Assembly: GCA_937916185.1 (NCBI GenBank)
Contig: CALGGD010000062.1
Coordinates: 1 to 5,528, forward strand
Reading direction: 5' to 3'
DNA length: 5,528 nt
Source of the DNA: an uncultured Oxalobacter sp.
GTDB lineage: Bacteria; Pseudomonadota; Gammaproteobacteria; Burkholderiales; Burkholderiaceae_D
The notes under the pieces are model-generated. The model was not told the DNA's origin. It did no database searches and saw only the letters and a list, made by a program, of their open reading frames with translations. The translations under genes and the position numbers were made by a program. Positions 1-5,528 of the stretch are shown here, piece after piece; positions within the stretch are counted from its first letter, which is position 1; every line of letters starts with the position of its first letter.

Positions 1-15
1 TCTTGAACATATCAA

Positions 16-2403
16 TCAACGCATACCGAAACCATCGGCAATCCTCATCATTTCCACCGACTGGCTGCAGAGCCACTTGATGGCGGCATCCCATTGTTTC
101 CTGTCCGAGAAATCAAGGGACTTTGAAACCCTGAAAGAAGGCGTCTTCTTATCTGCGCCACTCCAGTAAACCGGGCCATCCAACCGCGTCTCAATCGCAT
201 CCCGGTAATTCTCATAACGGGCATAGACTGTTTTGTCTTCCGTATAAAGCTGGATGGCAAGGTTTTTCCGGCCGGGATTGCATCCCAGCCGCAGCGAATG
301 CGCCGGAATCTCGACACGCGGGAAGAAATCCCCCACCTTGTTTTCCCTGCCAGAAGTGAAATCCTGGAGCCGCTGGTCGCCCATTGCCGCTTCCTTGAAC
401 AGGCGCCAGAACTTGATGTAAAGCGCTTCATATTCAGGCAGGACCTTCCATTGACCGACATCCTGGATACCGGTCAGGTCAATGAAATACTGCCTCAGTG
501 CCGCAAGCAGCTCACGGGGGACATCGTCAATGGACTCATAGACAATCTTGTTCCTGCCGCGCTTGCGTCGGGAAGACTCGCTTTCCCGGCCGATATTGAA
601 CTGCACCTCATTGCCCGCGGCATCCCCTCCCCAGACACTGAACCACATACTGTCACGGAACTGCACCTCATAAACTGCAACCGTCCTGCCTGTCTGGGCA
701 TTCTGCACCAGGTAACGGACACGGTTTTCACTGAACTCAGTCTCCACCTGGTCCCGTGGGAGGATGGCGTTCAACCGCCTGAAGAAATCCTTCGCCGTAT
801 CCAGCATGGCGGCGGCAAACCCCCCGTTCTGCATACCTGCGAAGAAATCCTCAAACGAATTGACAGCCGTCACTGTTGATGCCTGCTGTTCATCATTGAC
901 AGAAGTGATATGCGAAATCTCAAGCACCTTCCGCAGGAAAGGGGCGGTATTGCCCCGCTCACTGCCACTGTCCGGGGAAGCCGCCTGGTGTTCATCGATG
1001 ATCCTTACAATCAACGCCAGCAGGGAACAGATCATCATCCGGCGTTTCTTCATCCAGGAATCACTGGAAACCAGCGAATCAATGGCAAAATCAGACGGGT
1101 CGATCAGATACTTCCCGGCATCGTTATCCTGTCCGTCGTCCGCATCATCCTCCCCATCATCATCCTTGCCATTCCTGTCATCCTCCTCATCGCGTTTTTC
1201 CGCCGGCTTTGCCCATAGATACAGGTTCGGATAGCGGACCAGCTGTTCATACAGCGCAGGATAGGCCACCTGGATGCTCACCACCGCCAGCAGGAGCGCC
1301 AGATAAATTTCCTGCTGCAGGATATTGCTCTGCCCCTTCCCCTTCCGCCGCTGGGAAATCTCATGCACCTTATGGATCAGGGACAGCGTATTCAGCATCC
1401 GCTTGATGGAACGGGGGTTCCTCCCACAGGTCATGATGGTCAGCTGGTCAAGCGTATCCACAAAATGCTGGTGCGTCAGCATCTCCGGCGGACAGAAACT
1501 GATCTGCCTCAGGTTTTCCCTCAGGTAACTTCCCGTCTGGTAGCTGTCCATCGGCATCCTGAACGTCAGCTGGATGATCTTGTCAAAGAAAGAGCGGAAT
1601 TCCCGCTCATTCGCATCGGTCTTCTTGCCGAACCGTTTCTCCAGCCCCTTGACCACCACCTCATAATCGATTGCCAGCACAAAAATACAGTGGTTGACCT
1701 CAAACAGGTTCTTCAGCAGCGACAGGATCTGGACAGCAACCGGCGGGTCAAGGCGGTCCAGGTCATCAATGAAAAAGATGAATCCCTTCGCATTCTGGAA
1801 ATTGGGATTCGCCAGGATTTCTTCCAGGTAATTGTCAACCGCCTCCTGCAGCTGGCGCCGGAAATGGGCAGGTCCCTTCTGCTGTGACTGGAGCATCTCA
1901 CCGATACTGTCCAACGAAGACGGATCGACCCCAACCGTCGAAAGCCCGATCTTTGCGGCAGACATCGCAAAACCCGCCATTGAATTGATCAGGCGGCGCC
2001 CTGCCTCCTTGACCTTCGCCGATGAGCGCTGGAAATCGTTCATCTGCGCACTCAGCTCGCGGGTCACCCCGTCAATCACCGAAATCAGGGCATCCTTGTC
2101 ATCCTTCAGCAGCGAATACTGCCAAGTGTTTATCCAGACCCCGACATAAGGCGCGTTATAGTTCAGGGACTCGTTTTCCCGTGTGATGCCATCATAAAGG
2201 GAGCTGTAATTGATGCAGAGGCGCGCCGCCACGGAATTCATCAATGAGGTTTTACCGCTCCCCCATTCCCCTTGGATGGCGATGGTTGTCGGTGCCTTCG
2301 CCTCGACCAGGAAATCTGAAAGCGCTTCTGCATAGGTGTTCTGACCGAGCTGGTCCTCCTCATCGGACATCAGCGGAGCATCGGTGACGTTGGATTGTGC
2401 CAT
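16..2403 (-). CDS. KAP-family P-loop NTPase with DUF4268-like C-terminal domain
   Basis: A 795-residue predicted ATPase. Seen: a Walker A loop GEWGSGKTS at 45-53 (Lys51); NTWQY at 92-96, matching the conserved Trp-containing strand of KAP proteins; Walker B FIFFIDDLDRLDP at 208-220, with the DDLDRL signature typical of KAP NTPases; and RNPRSIKRMLN at 328-338, the usual KAP Pro-Arg...Lys-Arg element after the core. The roughly 160 residues between Walker A and B fit the family's insertion, but its only hydrophobic stretch (about 143-159) is a weak membrane candidate. An Asp/Glu tract covers 404-428. Residues about 655-790 (YIKFW..., SLRLGCNPGRKNLAIQLY, WDAAIKWL) resemble DUF4268; about 555-645 is unassigned. 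The ATG at 2401-2403 has only a purine-rich AAGAAGAAA upstream as ribosome site. Known: family members include phage-exclusion PifA. Inferred: a signalling or defence ATPase. It is the last gene of the minus-strand series; its C-terminus is complete (TGA at 16-18). Confidence 0.88.
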   Translation of the reverse strand: MAQSNVTDAPLMSDEEDQLGQNTYAEALSDFLVEAKAPTTIAIQGEWGSGKTSLMNSVAARLCINYSSLYDGITRENESLNYNAPYVGVWINTWQYSLLKDDKDALISVIDGVTRELSAQMNDFQRSSAKVKEAGRRLINSMAGFAMSAAKIGLSTVGVDPSSLDSIGEMLQSQQKGPAHFRRQLQEAVDNYLEEILANPNFQNAKGFIFFIDDLDRLDPPVAVQILSLLKNLFEVNHCIFVLAIDYEVVVKGLEKRFGKKTDANEREFRSFFDKIIQLTFRMPMDSYQTGSYLRENLRQISFCPPEMLTHQHFVDTLDQLTIMTCGRNPRSIKRMLNTLSLIHKVHEISQRRKGKGQSNILQQEIYLALLLAVVSIQVAYPALYEQLVRYPNLYLWAKPAEKRDEEDDRNGKDDDGEDDADDGQDNDAGKYLIDPSDFAIDSLVSSDSWMKKRRMMICSLLALIVRIIDEHQAASPDSGSERGNTAPFLRKVLEISHITSVNDEQQASTVTAVNSFEDFFAGMQNGGFAAAMLDTAKDFFRRLNAILPRDQVETEFSENRVRYLVQNAQTGRTVAVYEVQFRDSMWFSVWGGDAAGNEVQFNIGRESESSRRKRGRNKIVYESIDDVPRELLAALRQYFIDLTGIQDVGQWKVLPEYEALYIKFWRLFKEAAMGDQRLQDFTSGRENKVGDFFPRVEIPAHSLRLGCNPGRKNLAIQLYTEDKTVYARYENYRDAIETRLDGPVYWSGADKKTPSFRVSKSLDFSDRKQWDAAIKWLCSQSVEMMRIADGFGMR
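1120..1194 (-). repeat. Low-complexity acidic tract inside the KAP NTPase
   Basis: Codes for residues 404-428 of the NTPase, mostly Asp and Glu with some Gly and Asn. On the plus strand it reads as CATC/CTCC-rich simple sequence. It lies between the ATPase core and the C-terminal part, so it probably acts as a flexible charged linker. Simple-repeat DNA of this kind is prone to in-frame length change. Confidence 0.7.
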
Positions 2404-2425
2404 GGCAATTTCTTCTTATTTTGAT

Positions 2426-2476
2426 AACCAATAAGAACACCAAGGAGGAAACAAACCATCTCCTCATTGGTTTTTT
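2426..2476. terminator. Overlapping inverted repeats before the NTPase gene: terminator or leader structure
   Basis: Two stems share one arm. In the first, CCAAGGAGG (2440-2448) pairs with CCTCATTGG (2462-2470) with a single G/A mismatch and a 13-base loop. Read on the plus strand it is followed by six T (2471-2476), a good intrinsic-terminator shape, although no plus-strand gene feeds it. On the minus strand the same stem is followed by the moderately U-rich TGTTCTT. The alternative stem pairs AACCAAT (2426-2432) with ATTGGTT (2466-2472), enclosing AGGAG/CTCCT (2443-2447/2460-2464). The stems exclude each other and lie in the 89-base leader of the NTPase, so attenuation between the septoil-knot gene and the NTPase is possible. 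Function is inferred from base pairing only. Confidence 0.4.
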
Positions 2477-2492
2477 CAACAAAATGGGAAAG

Positions 2493-2777
2493 TTACTTGG
2501 CTATTCTATTCTGCCATTTATTACTTTTCTGCCATTTTGCCTTGTAGTCACTGTTTGCTTTAAATACTTTCAAATCAGCTTTATATTCTGCATTAACCCA
2601 ATATATTTTTTTATCAGCTTTATATTCTTGGTCAACGAAATACCAAAGAGCATCTCCTTTCGCCTTGTAATCGCTGTTAACCTCATAATAAATCAAATCG
2701 GCCTTATAGTCAGAATTGACCATGTAAACCTTTATATCAGCCTTATATTCCTGATTGGTGACAAATATCTTAGCCAT
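2493..2777 (-). CDS. 7(1) septoil knot (DUF6150-type) repeat protein
   Basis: A 94-residue protein made almost wholly of six short repeats around the core [ND]-x-[ED]-YKA-[DK]. The YKA triplets lie at 11-13, 24-26, 37-39, 52-54, 65-67 and 78-80, spaced 13, 13, 15, 13, 13. That gives two groups of three repeats joined by a GDAL insert before WYFVDQEYKAD. Each repeat has a beta-prone stretch such as KVYMV or KIYWV. Alternating strands with the insert and a KW... tail match my recollection of the DUF6150 family, renamed 7(1) septoil knot domain; molecular function is unknown. There is no signal peptide or membrane segment, so it is probably cytoplasmic. The ATG at 2775-2777 has AAGGAG at 2785-2790, seven bases upstream. 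The gene is AT-rich relative to the NTPase. It lies 50 bases behind the modular protein gene and 89 before the NTPase, so co-transcription is plausible. Confidence 0.8.
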   Translation of the reverse strand: MAKIFVTNQEYKADIKVYMVNSDYKADLIYYEVNSDYKAKGDALWYFVDQEYKADKKIYWVNAEYKADLKVFKANSDYKAKWQKSNKWQNRIAK

Positions 2778-2803
2778 TTAATTTCTCCTTTTTTCACTTG
2801 GTT

Positions 2804-2824
2804 AAAAAAAATGAAAAATCTTCA
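2804..2824 (-). terminator. Weak hairpin plus T8 after the modular protein gene
   Basis: Reading the minus strand just past the stop at 2828, TGAAGATTTTTCA can form a four-pair stem (TGAA/TTCA) directly followed by eight T. The T tract is good but the stem is short and A/T-only, so termination here would be partial at best. Read-through into the septoil-knot gene is likely. Confidence 0.22.
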
Positions 2825-2827
2825 GTG

Positions 2828-4048
2828 TCAGAACTGGCAATCACGCTTTTTCGCAAAGAAATGCGCCTCTGAGTGTTCATAGTCAAAATAATGCCCTTCC
2901 ATACAGCCTCCCACTGCATCCACATTGATACTGCCATCCCCATTCCTGATGGCATCCTCATCGATGGCGCCGGAATCGTATGTTATTTCGAAAGAAGTGG
3001 CGCTGATGGGTACGCCTTTCAGATTTTCGTACTGATATTTCTCAAGAAGCAGGTTGCCCAAATCAGAAGTGCCCCTTATACCCATTTCATAGATGTCATA
3101 CGCCCAGTCCAGGAACATGGAATCGACATCATCCGAAGTTCTGTTGACGGATGTTGCAATGCAAGTCAGGAAAAGATATTTTATAAGTGAATTATTGAAC
3201 GGTTCTCCTGCCTCAAAAGCATCCGGGCACAGACCGCCGACAACAGTATCCGCAAGCTTGGAGAATGCAGGGCAACCCTCTTCAGTTACCTCCCACAGGA
3301 AATCGTCTGAATAGACAATCCGGTAATGGCGGTCACCGACCTTCTCAATCCTGCACCGCCAGCCGTCTTCATCTTCTTCAAGCTCATCGCTTTCTTTCCT
3401 GTCATACTCAAAAATATAGCCTTTCTGACGGTCTTCAGACAGCTGGCTGGTGACGTGGACAAAGGAAGGGGGTGTGAACAATTCCTTGAGGTCATATGCA
3501 TCATCATGGGTGAACTGGTAGGCATCCAATGTCAAACAGCTGTTTCCTGTGTAACTGAGATATTCATCATCCAGTTCATCCCATCCAAAGAAATCGATAT
3601 CATCCGAACATCCGATTGAGATGCTGCGTTTCACACAGTTGACCTTCGCTGAAGGAGATTCCTTGGCAATCCCTCCGTCAACAGCCTGTTTCTCCGCTTT
3701 TCCCTCCGCCGGTTTCCCAGATGGTTCCCCTGCCTGCGCCTGACCCGCTGCCGCCTTCTTCAGTGAACCCATGGTCTGACCGTCATCCGCCAGCTTGCCG
3801 GAGACATCTTCAACCTGGACCTTGATGCCGAACTTCTCTTTGAGCAGCTTCTCGGCATTGCCGACCTTCATGTTGCCCCGGATCTCCACACTGGCTGAAC
3901 CGGCAGGTACCCCTTCTGCACGGATGCTCGCGATTGTTGCCTCATCATCGGCAAATCTCGCACCGCGGTAGACACGGATACCGACACCGAATTCAGACCT
4001 GAACGATTCCTTCAAGGTCTTCACTTTCATACGACCACTGATTTTCAT
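2828..4048 (-). CDS. Modular protein: duplicated N-terminal module, linker, unknown C-terminal domain
   Basis: A 406-residue protein of unknown function. The N-terminus is an internal duplication: residues 7-43 (MKVKTLKESF...FGVGIRVY...ADDEATIASI) align with 60-97 (MKVGNAEKLLKEKFGIKVQV...LADDGQTMGSL), each with a predicted helix, a strand and an ADD motif. I recall similar short modules in bacterial hypothetical proteins but no accepted name. Residues about 98-135 form an Ala/Gly/Lys/Glu linker. Residues about 145-406 form an acidic globular domain with no catalytic motif I can recognise; it has RIEKVGDRHYRI at 233-244, a hydrophobic helix near 289-299 and CMEGHYF at 382-388. The gene cut by the right edge is a clear paralogue with the same order of parts. 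There is no signal peptide. ATG at 4046-4048 is favoured over the ATG at 4028-4030 by a well-placed AAGGAG. A modular effector is a guess. Confidence 0.72.
   Translation of the reverse strand: MKISGRMKVKTLKESFRSEFGVGIRVYRGARFADDEATIASIRAEGVPAGSASVEIRGNMKVGNAEKLLKEKFGIKVQVEDVSGKLADDGQTMGSLKKAAAGQAQAGEPSGKPAEGKAEKQAVDGGIAKESPSAKVNCVKRSISIGCSDDIDFFGWDELDDEYLSYTGNSCLTLDAYQFTHDDAYDLKELFTPPSFVHVTSQLSEDRQKGYIFEYDRKESDELEEDEDGWRCRIEKVGDRHYRIVYSDDFLWEVTEEGCPAFSKLADTVVGGLCPDAFEAGEPFNNSLIKYLFLTCIATSVNRTSDDVDSMFLDWAYDIYEMGIRGTSDLGNLLLEKYQYENLKGVPISATSFEITYDSGAIDEDAIRNGDGSINVDAVGGCMEGHYFDYEHSEAHFFAKKRDCQF
3686..3779 (-). repeat. Copy 1 of near-identical 94-bp direct repeat (module end and linker)
   Basis: Matches 5435-5528 without gaps at an offset of 1749 bases. 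I count 86 of 94 positions identical; bases 3725-3779 are a perfect 55-base match that runs to the window edge in copy 2. It encodes the end of the second N-terminal repeat (from QTMGSLKKAAAG) and the Ala/Gly/Lys linker. The flanking C-terminal coding regions are strongly diverged. Confidence 0.93.
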
Positions 4049-4055
4049 GGTTAAG

Positions 4056-4061
4056 CTCCTT
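4056..4061 (-). promoter_or_regulatory. Ribosome binding site AAGGAG that fixes the modular protein start
   Basis: AAGGAG on the minus strand, seven bases before the ATG at 4046-4048. The second in-frame ATG (4028-4030, residue 7) is about 25 bases away and has no comparable site, so the upstream start is preferred. Confidence 0.75.
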
Positions 4062-4093
4062 TTGAAAAGATTCTATTATTGATTGACGAAACC

Positions 4094-4177
4094 CTATTTC
4101 GACTTGCCCCATGGCAATTCTGAGAAACCTGAGCACAAAACCAGACCCAATAGAACCACCATCACGGATAATGCCAT
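4094..4177 (-). CDS. Possible 27-residue hydrophobic peptide (doubtful)
   Basis: Minus-strand ATG at 4175-4177 to TAG at 4094-4096 gives a peptide starting MALSVMVVLLGLVLCSGF and ending in a short polar tail with two Lys. It looks like a lone membrane helix or a signal-peptide remnant; a Cys follows LVL, but a Leu just before Cys is a poor lipobox. No Shine-Dalgarno lies at a proper distance. It may be a decayed gene start, a leader peptide, a small membrane peptide, or chance. Confidence 0.2.
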   Translation of the reverse strand: MALSVMVVLLGLVLCSGFSELPWGKSK

Positions 4178-4252
4178 CTTTATAATTAGCTATTTTTACT
4201 CATTTTAATTTTTGTTTAGATTGTTATTCACAATACAAATAATAGAGGAATA

Positions 4253-4546
4253 TCATTCCTCTGGAAAAAACTGTTTAAACAGGTGTTCTGAATCAAATCT
4301 CATATGTGATGGGAAGTTTTTCCCTTTAAAATAATCATAAGCAGCTAAATAAATTTCCTTTGTTCTGTTTTCTTCAGGAACTCTGTCAAATCCACCGTTC
4401 TGAATTGCTGCCAAATAGATTTCTTGTGTCCTTGAATTATCAGGCACATAATATAAACTAGCTCCTGTCTTTACAGCCACAAGGCAAAGTTCAGGTGTTT
4501 TCAGTTCTTCTGGAACAAACCACAATGCAGAACCAGTATTCTTCAC
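4253..4546 (-). CDS. DUF4116-type repeat protein, probably a 5'-truncated remnant
   Basis: Taken from the GTG at 4544-4546, 97 residues, ending in TGA at 4253-4255. It consists of about three 22-24-residue repeats of the type A[VI]K.G..L.[YF]VP...[RK]T.E[LI]..A, seen as SALWFVPEELKTPELCLVAV, then YYVPDNSRTQEIYLAAI, then RVPEENRTKEIYLAAY, followed by a polar Phe-rich tail. This pattern matches DUF4116-like repeats, which are usually found in longer proteins; their function is unknown. Homology does not stop at the GTG: the in-frame codons upstream read RYLTPELCLEAV, another repeat half, up to a TGA at 4583-4585, with no usable start codon or ribosome site. The 5' end therefore looks lost. The stretch is AT-rich and in the same frame as the paralogue that ends at 4604, separated by two stop codons. 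It may be untranslated. Confidence 0.55.
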   Translation of the reverse strand: MKNTGSALWFVPEELKTPELCLVAVKTGASLYYVPDNSRTQEIYLAAIQNGGFDRVPEENRTKEIYLAAYDYFKGKNFPSHMRFDSEHLFKQFFPEE

Positions 4547-4571
4547 TGCCTCAAGACAAAGTTCAGGTGTT
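4485..4571 (-). repeat. Tandem 24-codon repeat in the DUF4116-type fragment
   Basis: The 15-base word CAAAGTTCAGGTGTT (plus strand) occurs at 4485-4499 and 4557-4571, exactly 72 bases or 24 codons apart, encoding TPELCL twice. The match shows recent or conserved duplication of repeat units. The second copy lies upstream of any usable start codon, supporting a missing 5' end. Confidence 0.7.
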
Positions 4572-4603
4572 AAATATCTAAATCAAAACAACCTACTCAC
4601 TGA

Positions 4604-5528
4604 TTACCCTTCTGCATAGAAAAAGGCTTTTTCATAGCCTGCTTCAAAATAATGCCCTTCCATACAATCTTCCAGGGCATCGAAGTTGAGACTGTAATCG
4701 CTATTTCTCAATTCTGATGCTGTTATTTCTCCTGTATCAAAATCCACTGTCATTGAAAAAGCAAGTTCAATACCGTTATCCATCATTGTGTCGTAATCAT
4801 CCCTATCCATATAAGCAGCATCACAGTCTGAATAGGATTCCCTGACACTGAAATGTTTTCCATTTCGGTCAGCCGTGATGTCTTCAAAAATATCTCCACC
4901 CTCATCACCTGCTAGAATTTGTGGCAGAACAAGCTCTAATGGTCTATAAGAAAAGTCTCCATATGAAATGGTCACTGCATTCGGGTCATAGATATCAGAT
5001 ATTTCTTTGATGGATTTTAGAAAATCGTTACTCATAGCATTCAAACAGATCCTGTCTGTTGCAGTCAGACGATAACGTCTGTCACCAATCTTTTCTATTC
5101 TGGTGTCATCATCCTCTTTCCCTGTAAAGACGTATTCAATTGTGTAATCATTACCAATCCTGACACCTGAAATGTACTTTTCAATCACTGCTTGGGGACC
5201 TTCGCTCTCAATGAGTGAATAGCCTATATCAGAATCTACAACAGCATATCGTGTGATTATCAAACCATCTAAAGCACCTGTTGAAAGGTATGGGTATCCG
5301 TCATCTTCATCTATGTTGTTCCATTCCCATTCCCTCATCTGATCCATATTGTCAGTAACACCTATGACAAAAACGTTTCTGACACATAATTTCGCCAGTT
5401 CAAGCAATTCGCTGTCTGACTGCTTGGTGGACGGCTGTTTCTCCGCTTTTCCCTTCGCCGGTTTTTCTGCAACTTCCCCTGCCTGCGCCTGACCCGCTGC
5501 CGCCTTCTTCAGTGAACCCATGGTCTGA
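4604..5528 (-). CDS. Paralogous modular protein, 5' part cut by the window edge
   Basis: The reading frame stays open through the right edge. The ATG at 5519-5521 is internal: it is the Met of the QTMGSLKKAAAG segment that sits at residues 91-102 of the paralogue at 2828-4048, and the two codons before it also read Q-T. By that comparison about 90 N-terminal residues (the duplicated module) lie outside the window. Numbering from that Met, residues 1-35 are the Ala/Gly/Lys linker and about 45-305 the C-terminal domain. Shared with the paralogue: RIEKIGDRRYRL at 141-152, SLNFDALEDCMEGHYF at 277-292, and a short Phe-rich end (KAFFYAEG). The middle of the domain (about 155-250) has almost no obvious match. 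It is acidic, with no signal peptide or membrane helix in the visible part. Function unknown. The C-terminal coding part is AT-richer than the linker, suggesting a chimeric origin. Confidence 0.75.
   Translation of the reverse strand, partial: QTMGSLKKAAAGQAQAGEVAEKPAKGKAEKQPSTKQSDSELLELAKLCVRNVFVIGVTDNMDQMREWEWNNIDEDDGYPYLSTGALDGLIITRYAVVDSDIGYSLIESEGPQAVIEKYISGVRIGNDYTIEYVFTGKEDDDTRIEKIGDRRYRLTATDRICLNAMSNDFLKSIKEISDIYDPNAVTISYGDFSYRPLELVLPQILAGDEGGDIFEDITADRNGKHFSVRESYSDCDAAYMDRDDYDTMMDNGIELAFSMTVDFDTGEITASELRNSDYSLNFDALEDCMEGHYFEAGYEKAFFYAEG
5435..5528 (-). repeat. Copy 2 of near-identical 94-bp direct repeat
   Basis: Ungapped match to 3686-3779 (86 of 94 identical, with 5474-5528 perfect). 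The match is still perfect where the window ends, so the full repeat is probably longer and may cover the whole N-terminal module. Low divergence here, against strong divergence downstream, indicates recent duplication, gene conversion or tail exchange. Confidence 0.93.

Larger units (their letters stand above)
4049..4252. other. AT-rich spacer upstream of the 406-residue protein gene
   Basis: A 204-base gap, AT-rich mainly over 4175-4252. It probably contains the promoter for the downstream genes, but I find no convincing -35/-10 pair: TATAAA (minus strand, 4179-4184) and TAGAAT near the start lack a matching -35. Small dyads are TTGCC-CCAT-GGCAA at 4104-4117 and TTGT...ACAA near 4220-4233; either could be an operator or chance. 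A short hydrophobic reading frame inside it is listed separately. Confidence 0.4.

Noticed and set aside
298..1887. Several plus-strand open frames of 65-193 residues opposite the NTPase gene.
   Set aside because: They overlap a single coherent coding frame with recognisable KAP motifs and show no domain of their own; typical shadows of a GC-rich third position.
2370..2459. Minus-strand frame beginning MVCFLLGVLIGYQNKKK and overlapping the NTPase start, a possible leader peptide.
   Set aside because: The GAGGAG abuts the ATG with no spacing, a second frame across the same DNA looks just as hydrophobic, and nothing supports translation.
2493..2777. Regular repeats considered as a CRISPR or tandem-repeat array.
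   Set aside because: The periodicity is at protein level (YKA every 13 residues, one frame, ATG to stop, good ribosome site); the DNA units are not identical and there are no unique spacers.
2397..2882. Long plus-strand frame (161 residues) rich in Phe, Ile and Leu, resembling a membrane protein.
   Set aside because: It is the antisense of the septoil-knot repeats: Lys/Asp/Tyr codons read backwards give hydrophobic ones. It also runs across two gene boundaries and has no ribosome site.
3994..4113. Minus-strand frame from an ATG at 4111-4113 overlapping the start of the 406-residue protein gene.
   Set aside because: About 39 residues in the wrong frame, no ribosome site, and the AAGGAG inside it serves the ATG at 4048.
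4109..4119. CCATGGCAATT is shared with 2400-2410 at the NTPase start, suggesting a duplicated gene start.
   Set aside because: Only 11 bases match, flanks differ on both sides, and the following codons are not homologous; chance is sufficient.
4179..4186. TATAAT on the plus strand (4181-4186) as a promoter -10 element.
   Set aside because: There is no -35-like hexamer at 16-18 bases upstream and no plus-strand gene downstream; the spacer is AT-rich.

Overview
All genes I can support lie on the minus strand, so transcription runs from high to low coordinates. The order is: a modular protein cut by the right edge (4604-5528), a DUF4116-type repeat fragment (4253-4546), a second modular protein (2828-4048), a small repeat protein of the 7(1) septoil knot (DUF6150) type (2493-2777), and a large KAP-family P-loop NTPase with a DUF4268-like C-terminus (16-2403). 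There are no tRNA, rRNA, CRISPR, transposase or integrase signals.

The host is a bacterium: short gaps, AAGGAG Shine-Dalgarno sites and ATG starts. By eye, the NTPase gene and the N-terminal parts of the modular genes are of middle GC with a C/G-rich third position. The septoil-knot gene, the DUF4116 fragment, the C-terminal part of the edge gene and the 4049-4252 spacer are clearly AT-richer. That mosaic suggests an accessory island in a mid-GC Gram-negative bacterium, perhaps a proteobacterium. I cannot name the species from this window.

The right half (2828-5528) holds two paralogues built alike. Each has a conserved N-terminal module ending in a GQTMGSLKKAAAG segment, a low-complexity Ala/Gly/Lys linker, and a diverged C-terminal domain that keeps a few signatures (RIEK[VI]GDR, CMEGHYF). 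The DNA of the module end and linker is nearly identical in the two genes (86 of 94 positions, the last 55 perfect), while the C-terminal domains differ greatly. A repeat-protein fragment that has apparently lost its 5' end lies directly behind the first paralogue, in the same frame. The layout resembles tail swapping with a displaced tail left behind.

The left half holds the septoil-knot protein followed, after an 89-base leader with overlapping inverted repeats, by the KAP NTPase. KAP NTPases include the phage-exclusion protein PifA, and DUF4268 often occurs in defence-type contexts, so a conflict or defence role for the NTPase is a reasonable inference but is not shown here. Nothing in the sequence proves that the left and right halves act together.
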